Counted from the first letter of the stretch, positions 25,276 to 34,074 are shown. The stretch: 64,000 bases of DNA from Anaerolineales bacterium UBA2395 (GCA_002343775.1 DDSH01000015.1:1-64000); one strand, 5' to 3'. The notes: a model not told the origin generated them from the letters alone. Numbers and translations are program-made.

Positions 25276-26532
25276 TTACTGCAATACCCACTGAGAGACT
25301 GTGAGAATCACTGCCAATTCATTCAGATAAAATTCGAAAACCAGATAGAATGACATCGATGCAACTTTTTTCCCGCCAAAGAATGCCCGCTTCACATTCA
25401 TAATCGAACCAACAAAGTTCAACGCCAGTTGCCCCAGTTTAGTAAATGTGTAGATGCCTTTTATAATTTCACGCCTGCCGGTCCACAATTCATTGAGGTA
25501 TGAGTTGGGCTCTGCACAGCTGTCGACGAATTCCAAATCGCTTAAGGAGTTAAGTCTTTCCATGAATTGGATTTCATTGAGGATTCCCGGCGAAAATTTG
25601 GTATAGGTGGGATCCCAGCCGATCTTAAATGCAAACGCGCCGCGTCCGGAGATGAGGTTGGATGTCGATGAAATCGTCCGATCATTCAGGGCGAGTTCGG
25701 TAAAGTAGACCCGCTTCTCACGATTGAAACCAGCAACTACGTCCCTGAAAAAGCGGGTATGATCCGGGTTCGAATACAGCGAAGTCCCCTCTTCACCTTT
25801 CCAGCCCATGTGCTCCAGCCGGATAAACTCATCGGCGCTACGTTCCAGCGACTCTTCTCCGCTGACCAGATACCAGTCCACCCGACCAATTTCCTCCAAT
25901 CCGCGGAGGCGTTTGCGATAATTCTTCTGCTGCTGCTTGGACAGGGATGAGAGAATCTGTTCGTTTTGCTCAGCGGGGTAGGCTACTGCCCGATGCCAGG
26001 TACTCAAAGTCGTCCAATTCATCCCGCGTTCTTTAGCGAGCATATTCCCCTCTGTAGAGAATATTAGATCCGGCGCGACGTTATTGACCTTCAATCCGTG
26101 CCAGGGTTGGTTTGAATTGGTCACGTACCCATAGATCAATTCCAATACCCTGTCTGTGTGATCCTTGTCAATAAGAAAACCGGATAGATAGGAATGCACC
26201 GTTTCGAATGCAAGCAAATGCGGCAGGGGGAATTTTCGCGTTGGTTTTTGGATCTTGAAGATGGCAACCCCAACCAAGTCTTTGATCCCGGAACATTCCC
26301 TCTCGACAAAGAGCATGAGGATATTCTTCCCGGACTCCAGATGTTGGATCGCAGGCATTACAAAATATGGGGAAAGAAAGGCATTGGGATCGGCGGCACG
26401 ACGTTCGAGATCTGACCAGGCCTCCATCAAATCCGCTCCAACGTCAGACGGTTGCAAAACAGACAGGGAAAAACGCGAATTCATTGGGGAAGACATTTGT
26501 ACATTGGTTGCCGCTTTCCTTTGGATAAGCAT
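25276..26532 (-). CDS. GNAT-fold (BioF2/CelD-like) acyltransferase
   Basis: A 418-residue soluble protein. The region about 170-345 fits the acetyltransferase_6 (BioF2-like) domain: LSSLSKQQQKNYRKRLRGLE, then EEFIRLEHMGWKGEEGTSL, RVYFTELALNDR and AFAFKIGWDPTYTKFSPG. Such proteins (CelD- or FemAB-like) transfer acyl or aminoacyl groups in polysaccharide or cell-envelope synthesis; substrate unknown. The C-terminal 50 residues are hydrophobic. AGGAGAGG lies 10-13 bases before ATG 26532. An imperfect GATAAA...TTTATC inverted repeat at 26621-26642 lies upstream. Confidence 0.75.
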   Translation of the reverse strand: MLIQRKAATNVQMSSPMNSRFSLSVLQPSDVGADLMEAWSDLERRAADPNAFLSPYFVMPAIQHLESGKNILMLFVERECSGIKDLVGVAIFKIQKPTRKFPLPHLLAFETVHSYLSGFLIDKDHTDRVLELIYGYVTNSNQPWHGLKVNNVAPDLIFSTEGNMLAKERGMNWTTLSTWHRAVAYPAEQNEQILSSLSKQQQKNYRKRLRGLEEIGRVDWYLVSGEESLERSADEFIRLEHMGWKGEEGTSLYSNPDHTRFFRDVVAGFNREKRVYFTELALNDRTISSTSNLISGRGAFAFKIGWDPTYTKFSPGILNEIQFMERLNSLSDLEFVDSCAEPNSYLNELWTGRREIIKGIYTFTKLGQLALNFVGSIMNVKRAFFGGKKVASMSFYLVFEFYLNELAVILTVSQWVLQ

Positions 26533-26723
26533 GGAAGAAATCCTCTCCTTGGCTAAGAAAGCCGGGACACGAATGTAGTTCAGATGATGACCGTCAAATA
26601 AAATGGACTTACACGAACAGGATAAACTAAATCCATTTTATCTTAAAATCGCCTCCTATCCAATGGTTGACACAAACATATGGCGGATTTTTGGTTGTTA
26701 AAGTGGGTCTTGCCGAAGGGCTC

Positions 26724-27266
26724 CTAACTTTTCTTGAATTTCTCGCTCAAATCTGTATAAGTTTTCATAAGTTCGGGTGCTGGGTCTTTGCCGCCGAAAT
26801 TGAGGAAGACTTTGAAGGCGGAATTGCCGCGGCGGTCGAAGAATTGGAAGGAAAGCGATTCGTGTTTGTCGAGGTGGCTGGGTTTGCGGAAGGCGAAGAC
26901 CGACGCCAGTTCCCAGCTGCGGATGTGCATATCGAGCGATTTGCTGCGGACGTTGAGGAAGCCATCCTTGTTGGAGAAGCCGCCAAATTGACCAAACGCT
27001 TCAATGGTGGCCGCGCCGTTCGAGACGATGACGGTCACATCGCCAAGCGCTTCAAACCCATGGATGATCTCTTCCCAACGTAAAAAATCGAGTTCGCGGG
27101 CGGTATCGCCTTCCAACGCGCGCAAAATGTCCACTTCAGGGATGCGTAACTGATGAGCAAGCATGAGCGTCATCTGGGAGCGGTCCTTGTTGTAGGATTC
27201 GCGGATGGCTGCCTGCCGCTCGACTTCGGTCATTTCCGGGCTGAGGACAATATCGGTTTGAAACAT
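26724..27266 (-). CDS. HemS/ChuX-like haem utilisation protein
   Basis: A 180-residue cytoplasmic protein resembling one half of HemS/ChuX: a helical N-terminus (about 10-60) then the split-barrel segments VTVIVSNGAATIEAFGQFGG, DGFLNVRSKSLDMHIRSWEL and SLSFQFFDRRGNSAFKVFLN. Members bind haem and store or degrade it after uptake. No haem-transport genes adjoin it, but a ferric ABC importer and DtxR regulator do. AGGAG precedes the ATG, and a 13-base motif also found by the DtxR gene lies 25 bases upstream of it. Confidence 0.75.
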   Translation of the reverse strand: MFQTDIVLSPEMTEVERQAAIRESYNKDRSQMTLMLAHQLRIPEVDILRALEGDTARELDFLRWEEIIHGFEALGDVTVIVSNGAATIEAFGQFGGFSNKDGFLNVRSKSLDMHIRSWELASVFAFRKPSHLDKHESLSFQFFDRRGNSAFKVFLNFGGKDPAPELMKTYTDLSEKFKKS

Positions 27267-27290
27267 ATAGAATTCTCCTAATTTTCTAAG

Positions 27291-27303
27291 TAGATAAAAT
27301 TTA
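27291..27303. promoter_or_regulatory. Candidate metal-regulator site upstream of the HemS-like gene
   Basis: TAGATAAAATTTA, 25 bases before the HemS-like start. The identical 13-mer, inverted, is at 31423-31435 between the divergent iron-binding lipoprotein and DtxR genes. The flanks (CTAAG ... CTTAG) give weak dyad symmetry. Binding by the DtxR protein is an inference from position. Confidence 0.4.
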
Positions 27304-27410
27304 CCTTAGTTAGGGATTATAGCGACTACATTTTCTACAATCCAGATGGGCGTATGAAACCTGCATTCCACCCGTTTGGAATCTGTTTTCAATCGGATTG
27401 AAAAATAAAC

Positions 27411-27439
27411 AAAAACTCCCTGACCTCAGGGAGTTTTTT
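27411..27439 (-). terminator. Rho-independent terminator of the ferric importer operon
   Basis: Ten-bp stem AACTCCCTGA / TCAGGGAGTT with a CC loop, flanked by five A and six T, so it can work on both strands. It follows the ATPase stop (27443) by four bases. Confidence 0.9.
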
Positions 27440-27442
27440 GGA

Positions 27443-28483
27443 TTATCGTTCAAACACATTCAGCGGGTGTTCCGCACGGATGTATGCCTGCACCCGCGAA
27501 CCGACCGGTAAAATGCGGGTGTGATCTGTGAAGGCATGCAGGATTTGTCCCGAGTCGAGGCGGAGGCGATAGAGATTGAACGCGCCGCGGAAGAAGCGGT
27601 CAATGACGAGGCTGTTGCCGCTGCCATCCACATTGAAATCCACATCGTCGGCGCGGACGGAAATTTCCACGGGGGTTGAGGGGGGGAATGGGGCGTCCTG
27701 CCTGACCAAGCCGATCTCAGTTTGGATTCCGCCTTTGACCACACTGCCTTTGAGAAAGTCGCTATCGCCCATGAACTCTGCCACGAAACGTGTCGCCGAT
27801 TCGTGGAAGATATCTTCTGGTAGACCGATTTGCTCGAGGTGTCCCTTTTGCAGAACGGCGAGGCGGTCACCCATGTACAACGCTTCGTCCTGATCGTGGG
27901 TGACGAAGACGACCGTCGCTTGCATGGTCTTGAGGATATGCCGCACATGTTCGCGCACGGCGTGACGCAGATCCGCATCGAGACTGCTAAACGGTTCATC
28001 CATGAGGACAAGCACGGGTTTGGGAGCCAGCGCACGCGCCAACGCCACCCGTTGGCGTTCGCCGCCGGAAAGTTCATGTGGATAACGTTTGGAGTATGCA
28101 AGCAAGCCAACCGTGTGAAGCATTTCACCGACGAGGGTACGAATCTCCGCCTGGCTTTTTCCACGCAACCCAAACGCGACATTGTCGAAAACGGTCAGAT
28201 GCGGAAAGAGTGCATGATCTTGGAAAACCATGCCGATGCCACGTTTTTCCGGCGGGACAAAGGTCGAATGGTCAGCGACCAACTGCCCGTTAAGTTTGAT
28301 CGCGCCCGCATCAGGGCGTTCCAGACCAGCAATCATCCGCAGGGTGGTGGTCTTGCCGCATCCGCTCGGACCGACCAGCGCGAGGATTTCCCCATTGTCA
28401 AGTTCAAAGGAAATGTCATTCACAGCGGAATTTGTAGAGCCGTCGAATTTTTTGACGAGGTTTTTTACTTCGAGTGTGGTCAT
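27443..28483 (-). CDS. fbpC: Ferric iron ABC importer, ATP-binding protein
   Basis: A 346-residue ABC ATPase of the FbpC/PotA type. N-terminal domain: Walker A GPSGCGKTTT, Q-loop VFQDHALFPHLTV, signature ELSGGERQRVALARAL, Walker B VLVLMDEPFSSLD, switch His in FVTHDQDEAL. Residues about 250-346 form the TOBE-like regulatory domain. ATG 28483 overlaps the permease stop (ATGA), so the pair is translationally coupled; the frame is open upstream to 28597 but that lies inside the permease gene. Confidence 0.92.
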   Translation of the reverse strand: MTTLEVKNLVKKFDGSTNSAVNDISFELDNGEILALVGPSGCGKTTTLRMIAGLERPDAGAIKLNGQLVADHSTFVPPEKRGIGMVFQDHALFPHLTVFDNVAFGLRGKSQAEIRTLVGEMLHTVGLLAYSKRYPHELSGGERQRVALARALAPKPVLVLMDEPFSSLDADLRHAVREHVRHILKTMQATVVFVTHDQDEALYMGDRLAVLQKGHLEQIGLPEDIFHESATRFVAEFMGDSDFLKGSVVKGGIQTEIGLVRQDAPFPPSTPVEISVRADDVDFNVDGSGNSLVIDRFFRGAFNLYRLRLDSGQILHAFTDHTRILPVGSRVQAYIRAEHPLNVFER

Positions 28484-30114
28484 CGGAAAATTTGCTCCCT
28501 GCGAAGAAGGAAATATAGCGGCAAGGCGGATGCCAGAATCAGGATAAAGGCAGCGGGCGCGGCTTGGAGATAAAAACCTTCGCCAGCCCACGTCCACACA
28601 CGGACGGCAAGCGTGTCAAAGCCAGCCGGACGCAGCAGAAGTGTAGCCGGTAATTCTTTGAGCGAGGTTAAGAAAACCAAGGAACCGCCTGCGAGCAAAC
28701 CGGGCAGAATCAGCGGGATGGTCACTTGCAAGACAGTTTGTAGAGAGGTGCGCCCAAGCGTGCGCGAGGCTTCCTCCAAAGACGGCGATAGTTGTTTCAA
28801 CGCCGATTCGCTCGCGCGGACTGCCTGCGGCATGTGTCGCAACACATATGCGATCACGACAACGAAAGGTGTAGCGTACAAAAACGGAAGAAGACGATTC
28901 ACCAACAAGACGAGGCTAAGCGCGATCACCACGCCGGGCAGGGCATAGCCGACCTGACAAAGCCTTGAGATAAATTTTGAAAACGGATTGGGATATCGCA
29001 CGGCAAGCAGCGCCACCGGCAAAGACATCAATACGGCAATCACCGCCGCAAGCCCTGAACTCCACAGACTGTTCCAAACGTAACTGCCAAATCCCTGCGA
29101 GCCGGTGCGAAAGACCGTGGACATCATCTCTGGATCAAGGAAGGCTTGAATGCTCCACGTCAGCAAAACGCCCGCAGGCAGGAGCAAACTGGCAGACACG
29201 ACACCAAACACAAGCAGAAAAGCAGGGATGCGCCAACGTCCCAGTGGCGTGATGGGAGCGGGTCGCCAGTTGCTTTCCATCTGCGTAAAGCGTGCGCGTC
29301 CCTGTAAACGCAACTCGCCCCACAAAAACAGGATTGCCATCGTGACGAGAATACTGCTCAAGATGGATGCGGCAGAACGATCATACCGCCCGGAGAGTTG
29401 GACAAAGATCGCTGACGAGAACGTCTCGTAACGAAGCAACGCCACCGTGCCATACTCTGCCAGAATGTCGAGCGCCACGAGCAGCGCGCCGGCGGTGAGA
29501 CCGGGACGGAGAGCGGGCAATGTCACCTGGAAGAGCGTCTGCAATGGAGTGCGCCCGAAGGTCCGCGCGGCTTCTTCGAGCGAGGCATGCAATGAGCGGA
29601 ACGCCGCTCCGCTCAAAAGATAAACATAGGGATAGGTAAACAAAGTCAAAATAAATGCTGCGCCGAAAAAACCGAACGGGCTGGGCGTGGTCACGGGCTG
29701 ACCGATGATCTGTTCCAGCAATTGCGGCACATATCCGCCGCGTGGACGCAGCAGCGCCAAATGGACAATCGCGCCGATATAGGCGGGAATCGCCAGCGGC
29801 ATGGCGAGCAGCCAGCGCAGGATATTTTTCCCCGGCACATCCGTCCGCTCAGTGAACCATGCCATGCTCACGCCGGTGACCAAAGCGCCGCTCGTGACGG
29901 CAAAGACGAGTAACAGGGTGTTGCCGAACAATCTCCAAATGCGGGTTTGGAGCAGGCGCTCCCATGCGTCTGCCTCGGCTCCCGCTGCGCGGACGAAAAG
30001 ATAGATCAGCGGCACCGCCACAAATAACGCAACCAAGCCCGCAGCGATGGCAAGCCGCGGGCTGATCTTGGAGCGTATTTTTTGATAGGATAAGTTTGTG
30101 CGGGTTAATTCCAT
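28480..30114 (-). CDS. fbpB: Ferric iron ABC importer, fused permease
   Basis: A 544-residue permease with about 12 membrane segments and two binding-protein-dependent transport domains in tandem, each with an EAA-type cytoplasmic loop: SLEEAARTFGRTPLQTLFQV (first half) and SLEEASRTLGRTSLQTVLQV (second half). This duplicated layout is typical of FbpB/SfuB. It sits between the binding lipoprotein upstream and the ATPase downstream. The start is ATG 30114 with a weak Shine-Dalgarno. Confidence 0.9.
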   Translation of the reverse strand: MELTRTNLSYQKIRSKISPRLAIAAGLVALFVAVPLIYLFVRAAGAEADAWERLLQTRIWRLFGNTLLLVFAVTSGALVTGVSMAWFTERTDVPGKNILRWLLAMPLAIPAYIGAIVHLALLRPRGGYVPQLLEQIIGQPVTTPSPFGFFGAAFILTLFTYPYVYLLSGAAFRSLHASLEEAARTFGRTPLQTLFQVTLPALRPGLTAGALLVALDILAEYGTVALLRYETFSSAIFVQLSGRYDRSAASILSSILVTMAILFLWGELRLQGRARFTQMESNWRPAPITPLGRWRIPAFLLVFGVVSASLLLPAGVLLTWSIQAFLDPEMMSTVFRTGSQGFGSYVWNSLWSSGLAAVIAVLMSLPVALLAVRYPNPFSKFISRLCQVGYALPGVVIALSLVLLVNRLLPFLYATPFVVVIAYVLRHMPQAVRASESALKQLSPSLEEASRTLGRTSLQTVLQVTIPLILPGLLAGGSLVFLTSLKELPATLLLRPAGFDTLAVRVWTWAGEGFYLQAAPAAFILILASALPLYFLLRREQIFR

Positions 30115-30151
30115 TAGCGTCCGCGCACCATTTTAGCAGGGTTTTTTTTGC

Positions 30152-30191
30152 CACAGAGGGTCACAAAGGAAAACCTTCGTGACCCTCCGTG
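30152..30191. repeat. Hairpin repeat, ACAGAGGGTCACAAAGG family
   Basis: CACAGAGGGTCACAAAGG (30152-30169), AAAA, CCTTCGTGACCCTCCGTG (30174-30191). The arms match at 16 of 18 positions; the two differences become G-U pairs in RNA made from the minus strand. It lies between the binding-lipoprotein and permease genes with no T-run; it is kin to 16306 and 42204. It may still damp read-through into the permease. Confidence 0.7.
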
Positions 30192-30202
30192 CTCGAAAAA
30201 GA

Positions 30203-31312
30203 TTACGGCAAGCCCACACGTTCGATCAGATCGAACATCGCATCGAAATTCGCTGCGGCTTCCACCACATTCACATCTGCGAGGCGCAATCCATCCAATG
30301 GCTGGACGCCTTCCTTCAATGCCACGCCAGCGCGCAGCGGATATTCGTAATTCTGCTCTGCGAACAACTTCTGACCTTCCTCAGAAACGAGGAAGTCCAA
30401 GAATGCCTGTGCCGCTTCGGGATGCTGCGCGCCGTTTACCACAGCTGCCCCGGTTGCGTTGGAGAACAACCCAACCTGTCCTTCACCCTGATCGGGATAG
30501 ATCACGCCGACGTTGCCGCCTTCGGCGAGTTGCAAGTGATAGTAATAGTGATTGACCAAACCGAGTTTGAACTCACCCGCGCCAACCGCCTTGCGGACAT
30601 CCGTGTGACCGCCGAAGAACGTCACTTCGTTCGCGATCAGACCGGTCAGCCATTCTTCAGTGGCTTCGTCGCCGAGCAATTGCTGCATCGCAGCCACCTG
30701 CGCCTGCATCCCGCCGTTGGTCGAGCCCGCAGCGGCGATCTGACTCTGCCACTTGGGATCTGTCAAATCGAAGATCGAAGCGGGCACTTCATCCTCGGAA
30801 ACCAGATCCTTGTTATACATGATGACGCGCACACGACGGGTCAGCCCGGTCCATGAATTTCCGTCACCGATAAATTCAGCGGGGATCTGATCCACGCCGA
30901 CCGGCGCATACGACTGAAACACGCCTTCCGCCGTGAGCGACTGAAGCGTGAGCAATTCGGTTGTAACGAACACATCTGCCTGCGGATTGGCTTGTTCCTC
31001 GATCAACGCATTTGCCAGTTCGCTGTTGCTTCCAGCTTTGAGCAGCACATTCACAGCGGGATACTTCGCGCGGAACGCGTCGATGACCGGCTGGAGCAGC
31101 GGCTCGGAACGACCGGAATAAATGACCAGATCGCCAGAGACTTCCATCTCTTTGACGGGTTCTTCTGCCGGAGCAGAAGTCGCTTCTTCGGTGACCGATT
31201 CAGCGGATTCCACAACTTCGGCGGGTTCCTCGCTGACAGTGTTTCCGCCGCACGCGCTGACGGCAAGCGCCAGCACAAACAGCAGGATAAAAAGGTTCTT
31301 CACGGGTTGCAT
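30203..31312 (-). CDS. fbpA: Ferric iron ABC importer, binding lipoprotein
   Basis: A 369-residue lipoprotein: signal ending ALAVSAC, acidic linker (about 25-55) and a periplasmic-binding domain of the FbpA/IdiA type, with LVIYSGRSEPLLQPVIDAF at its start. The paired tyrosines in LVNHYYYHLQLAEGG are the usual iron ligands of the family. AGGAGT precedes ATG 31312. It is first in the operon fbpA-fbpB-fbpC and divergent from the DtxR regulator, which suggests iron-dependent control from the 175-base interval. Confidence 0.92.
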   Translation of the reverse strand: MQPVKNLFILLFVLALAVSACGGNTVSEEPAEVVESAESVTEEATSAPAEEPVKEMEVSGDLVIYSGRSEPLLQPVIDAFRAKYPAVNVLLKAGSNSELANALIEEQANPQADVFVTTELLTLQSLTAEGVFQSYAPVGVDQIPAEFIGDGNSWTGLTRRVRVIMYNKDLVSEDEVPASIFDLTDPKWQSQIAAAGSTNGGMQAQVAAMQQLLGDEATEEWLTGLIANEVTFFGGHTDVRKAVGAGEFKLGLVNHYYYHLQLAEGGNVGVIYPDQGEGQVGLFSNATGAAVVNGAQHPEAAQAFLDFLVSEEGQKLFAEQNYEYPLRAGVALKEGVQPLDGLRLADVNVVEAAANFDAMFDLIERVGLP

Positions 31313-31422
31313 TGGGTAAGACTCCTAAAGGTTATTTTGAACAGATATATTTGGTAACTTTTATCTGCAATTGACAGGGCATAGTATAATTTTGGAAATT
31401 TGAATAATCTAGATATTTGTAT

Positions 31423-31435
31423 TAAATTTTATCTA
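31423..31435. promoter_or_regulatory. Candidate metal-regulator site between fbpA and dtxR
   Basis: TAAATTTTATCTA, the exact inverse of the 13-mer at 27291-27303. It lies 53 bases before the DtxR start and 111 bases before fbpA. The interval is otherwise AT-rich and holds TATACT on the minus strand (31388-31383) and TATAAT on the plus strand (31385-31390). Confidence 0.4.
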
Positions 31436-31487
31436 TATCCGGTTGAAGACCGTTTTCAACTAGGTTGAAAATTTGGAGTCCGCACGC

Positions 31488-32180
31488 ATGTCCGTCAGCC
31501 TCGCAATGCAACGTTACGCCGCAGAAATCTACCGCCTGCAACAAGACCATGAGCAGGTGCCCCTTTCGCTTTTAAGTTCACACGTTGATTCATCTGCGCA
31601 GGCGATCTCGTCCATGGTCAAGCGGCTGCAAAAACTCGGCTATCTCATCCACGAACCGTATCGCGGCGTACGCCTCACCGAAACCGGCGAAAAGATCGCC
31701 ATGCCGTCCCTGCGCCGTCACCGCCTCACGGAAGTGTTTCTGGTCAAAATCATGAAATATGATTGGGCGACCGCCCACGACCTTTCGGATGTCTTCGAGA
31801 AGGGTGTCAATGACGAGATCGAAGACCGCATGGATGAACTTGCAGGACATCCCACACGCTGTCCGCATGGTGAGCCGATTCCCTCCAAAGACGGGGTCAT
31901 GCCTGCGGTCAAAGACATGCCGCTCATCGACGTACCTTCCGGCTCCGACTGCGTTATCAGTCGTGTGCGCACGCATGATATGGAACAGCTGGGATACATT
32001 GGCGAACTGGGACTCACCCCCGGCAGATCGTTTCACTTGCTGAGTTGTGCGCCGTTCAAAGGTCCGCTTCGCTTGCAGATGAAACCGCATGACCACCTCA
32101 TTGGTTACGAACTTGCCGCTTCCCTGTGGGTGGAAGTGACCAAACTCGGCGAAGGGAATACGCCGCTCCCCAGGAAGTAA
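31488..32180 (+). CDS. DtxR/MntR-family metal-dependent repressor
   Basis: A 230-residue regulator: winged helix (about 1-60, AMQRYAAEIYRLQQDHEQVP, then SSAQAISSMVKRLQKLGYL), dimerisation and metal-binding domain (HRLTEVFLVKIMKYDWATAH, then HPTRCPHGEPIP) and a C-terminal SH3/FeoA-like domain (about 150-225). The Cys-Pro-His-Gly motif is the conserved metal-ligand region. The frame opens with TTG 31473, but ATG 31488 has GGAG ten bases upstream. It is divergent from the ferric importer and likely represses it when metal is plentiful; iron versus manganese cannot be told. Confidence 0.92.
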   Translation: MSVSLAMQRYAAEIYRLQQDHEQVPLSLLSSHVDSSAQAISSMVKRLQKLGYLIHEPYRGVRLTETGEKIAMPSLRRHRLTEVFLVKIMKYDWATAHDLSDVFEKGVNDEIEDRMDELAGHPTRCPHGEPIPSKDGVMPAVKDMPLIDVPSGSDCVISRVRTHDMEQLGYIGELGLTPGRSFHLLSCAPFKGPLRLQMKPHDHLIGYELAASLWVEVTKLGEGNTPLPRK

Positions 32181-32224
32181 GGTTTGCTCGTACAATGGGT
32201 GGGATTAACAAAGCCCGACATATC

Positions 32225-32680
32225 ATGAATTTTTCCAAGATCACAGACGACCTTTTCATTGGCACGACACCATCCGTGGAGGATTACGATGGATTGCGTG
32301 ACCTCGGTGTGCGACTGGTCATCAACATGCGCATCGAGCGGATGCCGTACAAAGACCCGCATCCGACTCCCATTGAACGGCTCTGGCTCCCGACCTTTGA
32401 TTCGCCACTGATATGGATTCCCATCCGTTCGTTGATGCGCGGAGCATTTTCGGCTCTGGGTGTGATCGAAAAGGGCGGCAAGGTCTATACTCATTGCGCA
32501 CACGGCATTCATCGTGGCGTGACGATGGGATCATGCATCCTCATCGCGCAGGGATACGACCCGCTGGCAGCGATGGAATTGATCAAGGAAAAACGTCCGC
32601 AAGCCGACCCGTATGCGTTTTACATCCGCCCGCGCATTTTGAAGTTTGCAAGGGAATGGGGAAAGAATCATCCACGCTAA
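32225..32680 (+). CDS. Dual-specificity-type protein phosphatase
   Basis: A 151-residue protein of the cysteine phosphatase superfamily. The signature HCAHGIHRG (His90, Cys91, Arg97) gives the C-x5-R active site; VINMRIER and GYDPLAAMELIKEKRPQADP fit the fold. Such enzymes remove phosphate from Tyr, Ser/Thr, or sometimes inositol or RNA caps. ATG 32225 gives a good N-terminus (MNFSKITDDLFIGTTPS); an earlier ATG at 32195 overlaps the only -10-like element (TACAAT). No partner gene is evident. Confidence 0.85.
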   Translation: MNFSKITDDLFIGTTPSVEDYDGLRDLGVRLVINMRIERMPYKDPHPTPIERLWLPTFDSPLIWIPIRSLMRGAFSALGVIEKGGKVYTHCAHGIHRGVTMGSCILIAQGYDPLAAMELIKEKRPQADPYAFYIRPRILKFAREWGKNHPR

Positions 32681-32733
32681 GTGTTTGATAAATACCTCAT
32701 CCGTCTTTGTTCTTCTATGGTTAAATTTTAGGG

Positions 32734-33690
32734 ATGAAGCGACGAGTTATTCTGATTTTATTGGTCTTCCTCACTGCGTGTGTGTCACAAACAGAGCCGC
32801 TTCCCACGCCATCTCCAACCGATACGCCCGCGCGGCTTGTGCCAACTCCAAGGTACGAAACGCCGTCTGGGGAGCGCACACCCACAGTCACGCCTGATGC
32901 GACCCAACCGATTCCATCCAGTTCTCCCACCAACTCTGTAATCGAATCCGAAACGCCAACCGGGACTTCCGCCGCCAATGAGTGGATGGGGCTGCCGATC
33001 CTGCCCGAGCCGGGTGAAGGCATCCGTGAAATTTATTTGCTGGGACAGTCGCTCGGCAATGACCCGCATGCGTTTTCCATCTTTGGCGACTGCCAGGCGC
33101 GACCAGACGAATTCTTCGGCGTCTTTGAAACCGATGCGGACCTTGTGGAGAGCCTGCCGGACGAATTGCAGGAAACCATTGCGCATTTCGATGGTTCGTT
33201 TAACCGCGAAAGCGCCACCGCACAGGATGGCACTACGCCGGGTGCGTTGTTGTGGGATCAGTGGCATCGGGGGCAGTATGGCTGTGGTTTTGGCGAAACG
33301 CCTGTGGATTGTGAATTGCGTGTCCAACGTCCGTCGTTCGTGATCATTCAAATTGGATCGCATTTCGAATCGCGCAATACCGAATATCTGCGGCGAATCA
33401 TCAACCAGTTGATCGCGCAGGGTGTTGTCCCCATCCTCGCCACCAAAGCGGATAACCGCGAGCTGGATTTTCGTGTCAATCGCGACATGGCTTTACTTGC
33501 CGAAGAGTTCGACCTGCCGCTTTGGAATTTTTGGGCGTCACTTTCCGACCTTCCCAATCGTGGTCTTTACACCCGCAAAGACCGTCCCTTGCAGGGAGAT
33601 ATTTACTTAACCGATGAGGCGCAGGAAATTCACCGCATGACCGGTCTGGAGGCGTTGAATATCGTCTGGCGCACTGCAACGGGACAGTGA
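32734..33690 (+). CDS. SGNH-like lipoprotein with Cys at the nucleophile position
   Basis: A 318-residue lipoprotein: signal peptide to VFLTAC, then a Thr/Pro/Ser-rich linker (about 20-80). The rest resembles the SGNH/GDSL hydrolase fold: FSIFGDCQA where GDS would be block I, FVIIQIGSHFE where GxND would be block III, and a C-terminal DEAQEIHRMTG that may hold the Asp/His pair. Ser is replaced by Cys and Asn by His, so it may be a divergent enzyme or a binding protein. Fold assignment rests on pattern only. It ends before a shared terminator at 33744. Confidence 0.65.
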   Translation: MKRRVILILLVFLTACVSQTEPLPTPSPTDTPARLVPTPRYETPSGERTPTVTPDATQPIPSSSPTNSVIESETPTGTSAANEWMGLPILPEPGEGIREIYLLGQSLGNDPHAFSIFGDCQARPDEFFGVFETDADLVESLPDELQETIAHFDGSFNRESATAQDGTTPGALLWDQWHRGQYGCGFGETPVDCELRVQRPSFVIIQIGSHFESRNTEYLRRIINQLIAQGVVPILATKADNRELDFRVNRDMALLAEEFDLPLWNFWASLSDLPNRGLYTRKDRPLQGDIYLTDEAQEIHRMTGLEALNIVWRTATGQ

Positions 33691-33743
33691 TTCACCGCTG
33701 TGCCTGCCAGGAATGCGAAGAAAACCATTAATCCTTTTGCAAT

Positions 33744-33775
33744 AAAAAAAGACAACCATTACGGTTGTCCTTTTT
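33744..33775. terminator. Bidirectional terminator between convergent genes
   Basis: Stem GACAACC / GGTTGTC (33751-33757, 33763-33769), loop ATTAC, flanked by seven A on the left and CTTTTT on the right. It serves the SGNH-like gene (plus) and the small gene at 33788 (minus). Confidence 0.8.
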
Positions 33776-33787
33776 ATCCTTTTGCAT

Positions 33788-34030
33788 TCATCCCTTTAGA
33801 GGCGGCGCATCTTTATCGTAGACGAAGACCTGCACATCCATCCCGTCTGAGTTCAGCATGTCGATGGCAGGCTGGAAGGTCGCATCTTTGATCTTCTGCA
33901 TGTCGCTTGCTGGCGCATACACCGAAAGCCGCGCCTCTTCATCCGACATTTTGGCAGGTTTGATCTCTGCGCTGGCGCACGCAGCTTTGATGAGATCGGT
34001 CATTTTCTGGATGGCATCGTCAATGGACAT
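33788..34030 (-). CDS. Small conserved-looking protein, unknown function
   Basis: An 80-residue soluble protein, MSIDDAIQKMTDLIKAACAS then a short acidic, mixed alpha/beta sequence ending in VFVYDKDAPPLKG. I do not recognise a family. It looks genuine because ATG 34030 follows GGGAG at eight bases, the composition is normal for a small globular protein and a terminator follows. It lies downstream of mutS2 on the same strand, with a half repeat in the gap. Confidence 0.6.
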   Translation of the reverse strand: MSIDDAIQKMTDLIKAACASAEIKPAKMSDEEARLSVYAPASDMQKIKDATFQPAIDMLNSDGMDVQVFVYDKDAPPLKG

Positions 34031-34074
34031 AAGCGACTCCCGGTTAAGTTGCAAAAATTATAAATTCAAACAAA

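Noticed and set aside
31371..31390. TTGACA and TATAAT as a promoter pair for dtxR
   Set aside because: Only eight bases separate them, too short for a sigma70 promoter; the TATAAT alone may still be used.
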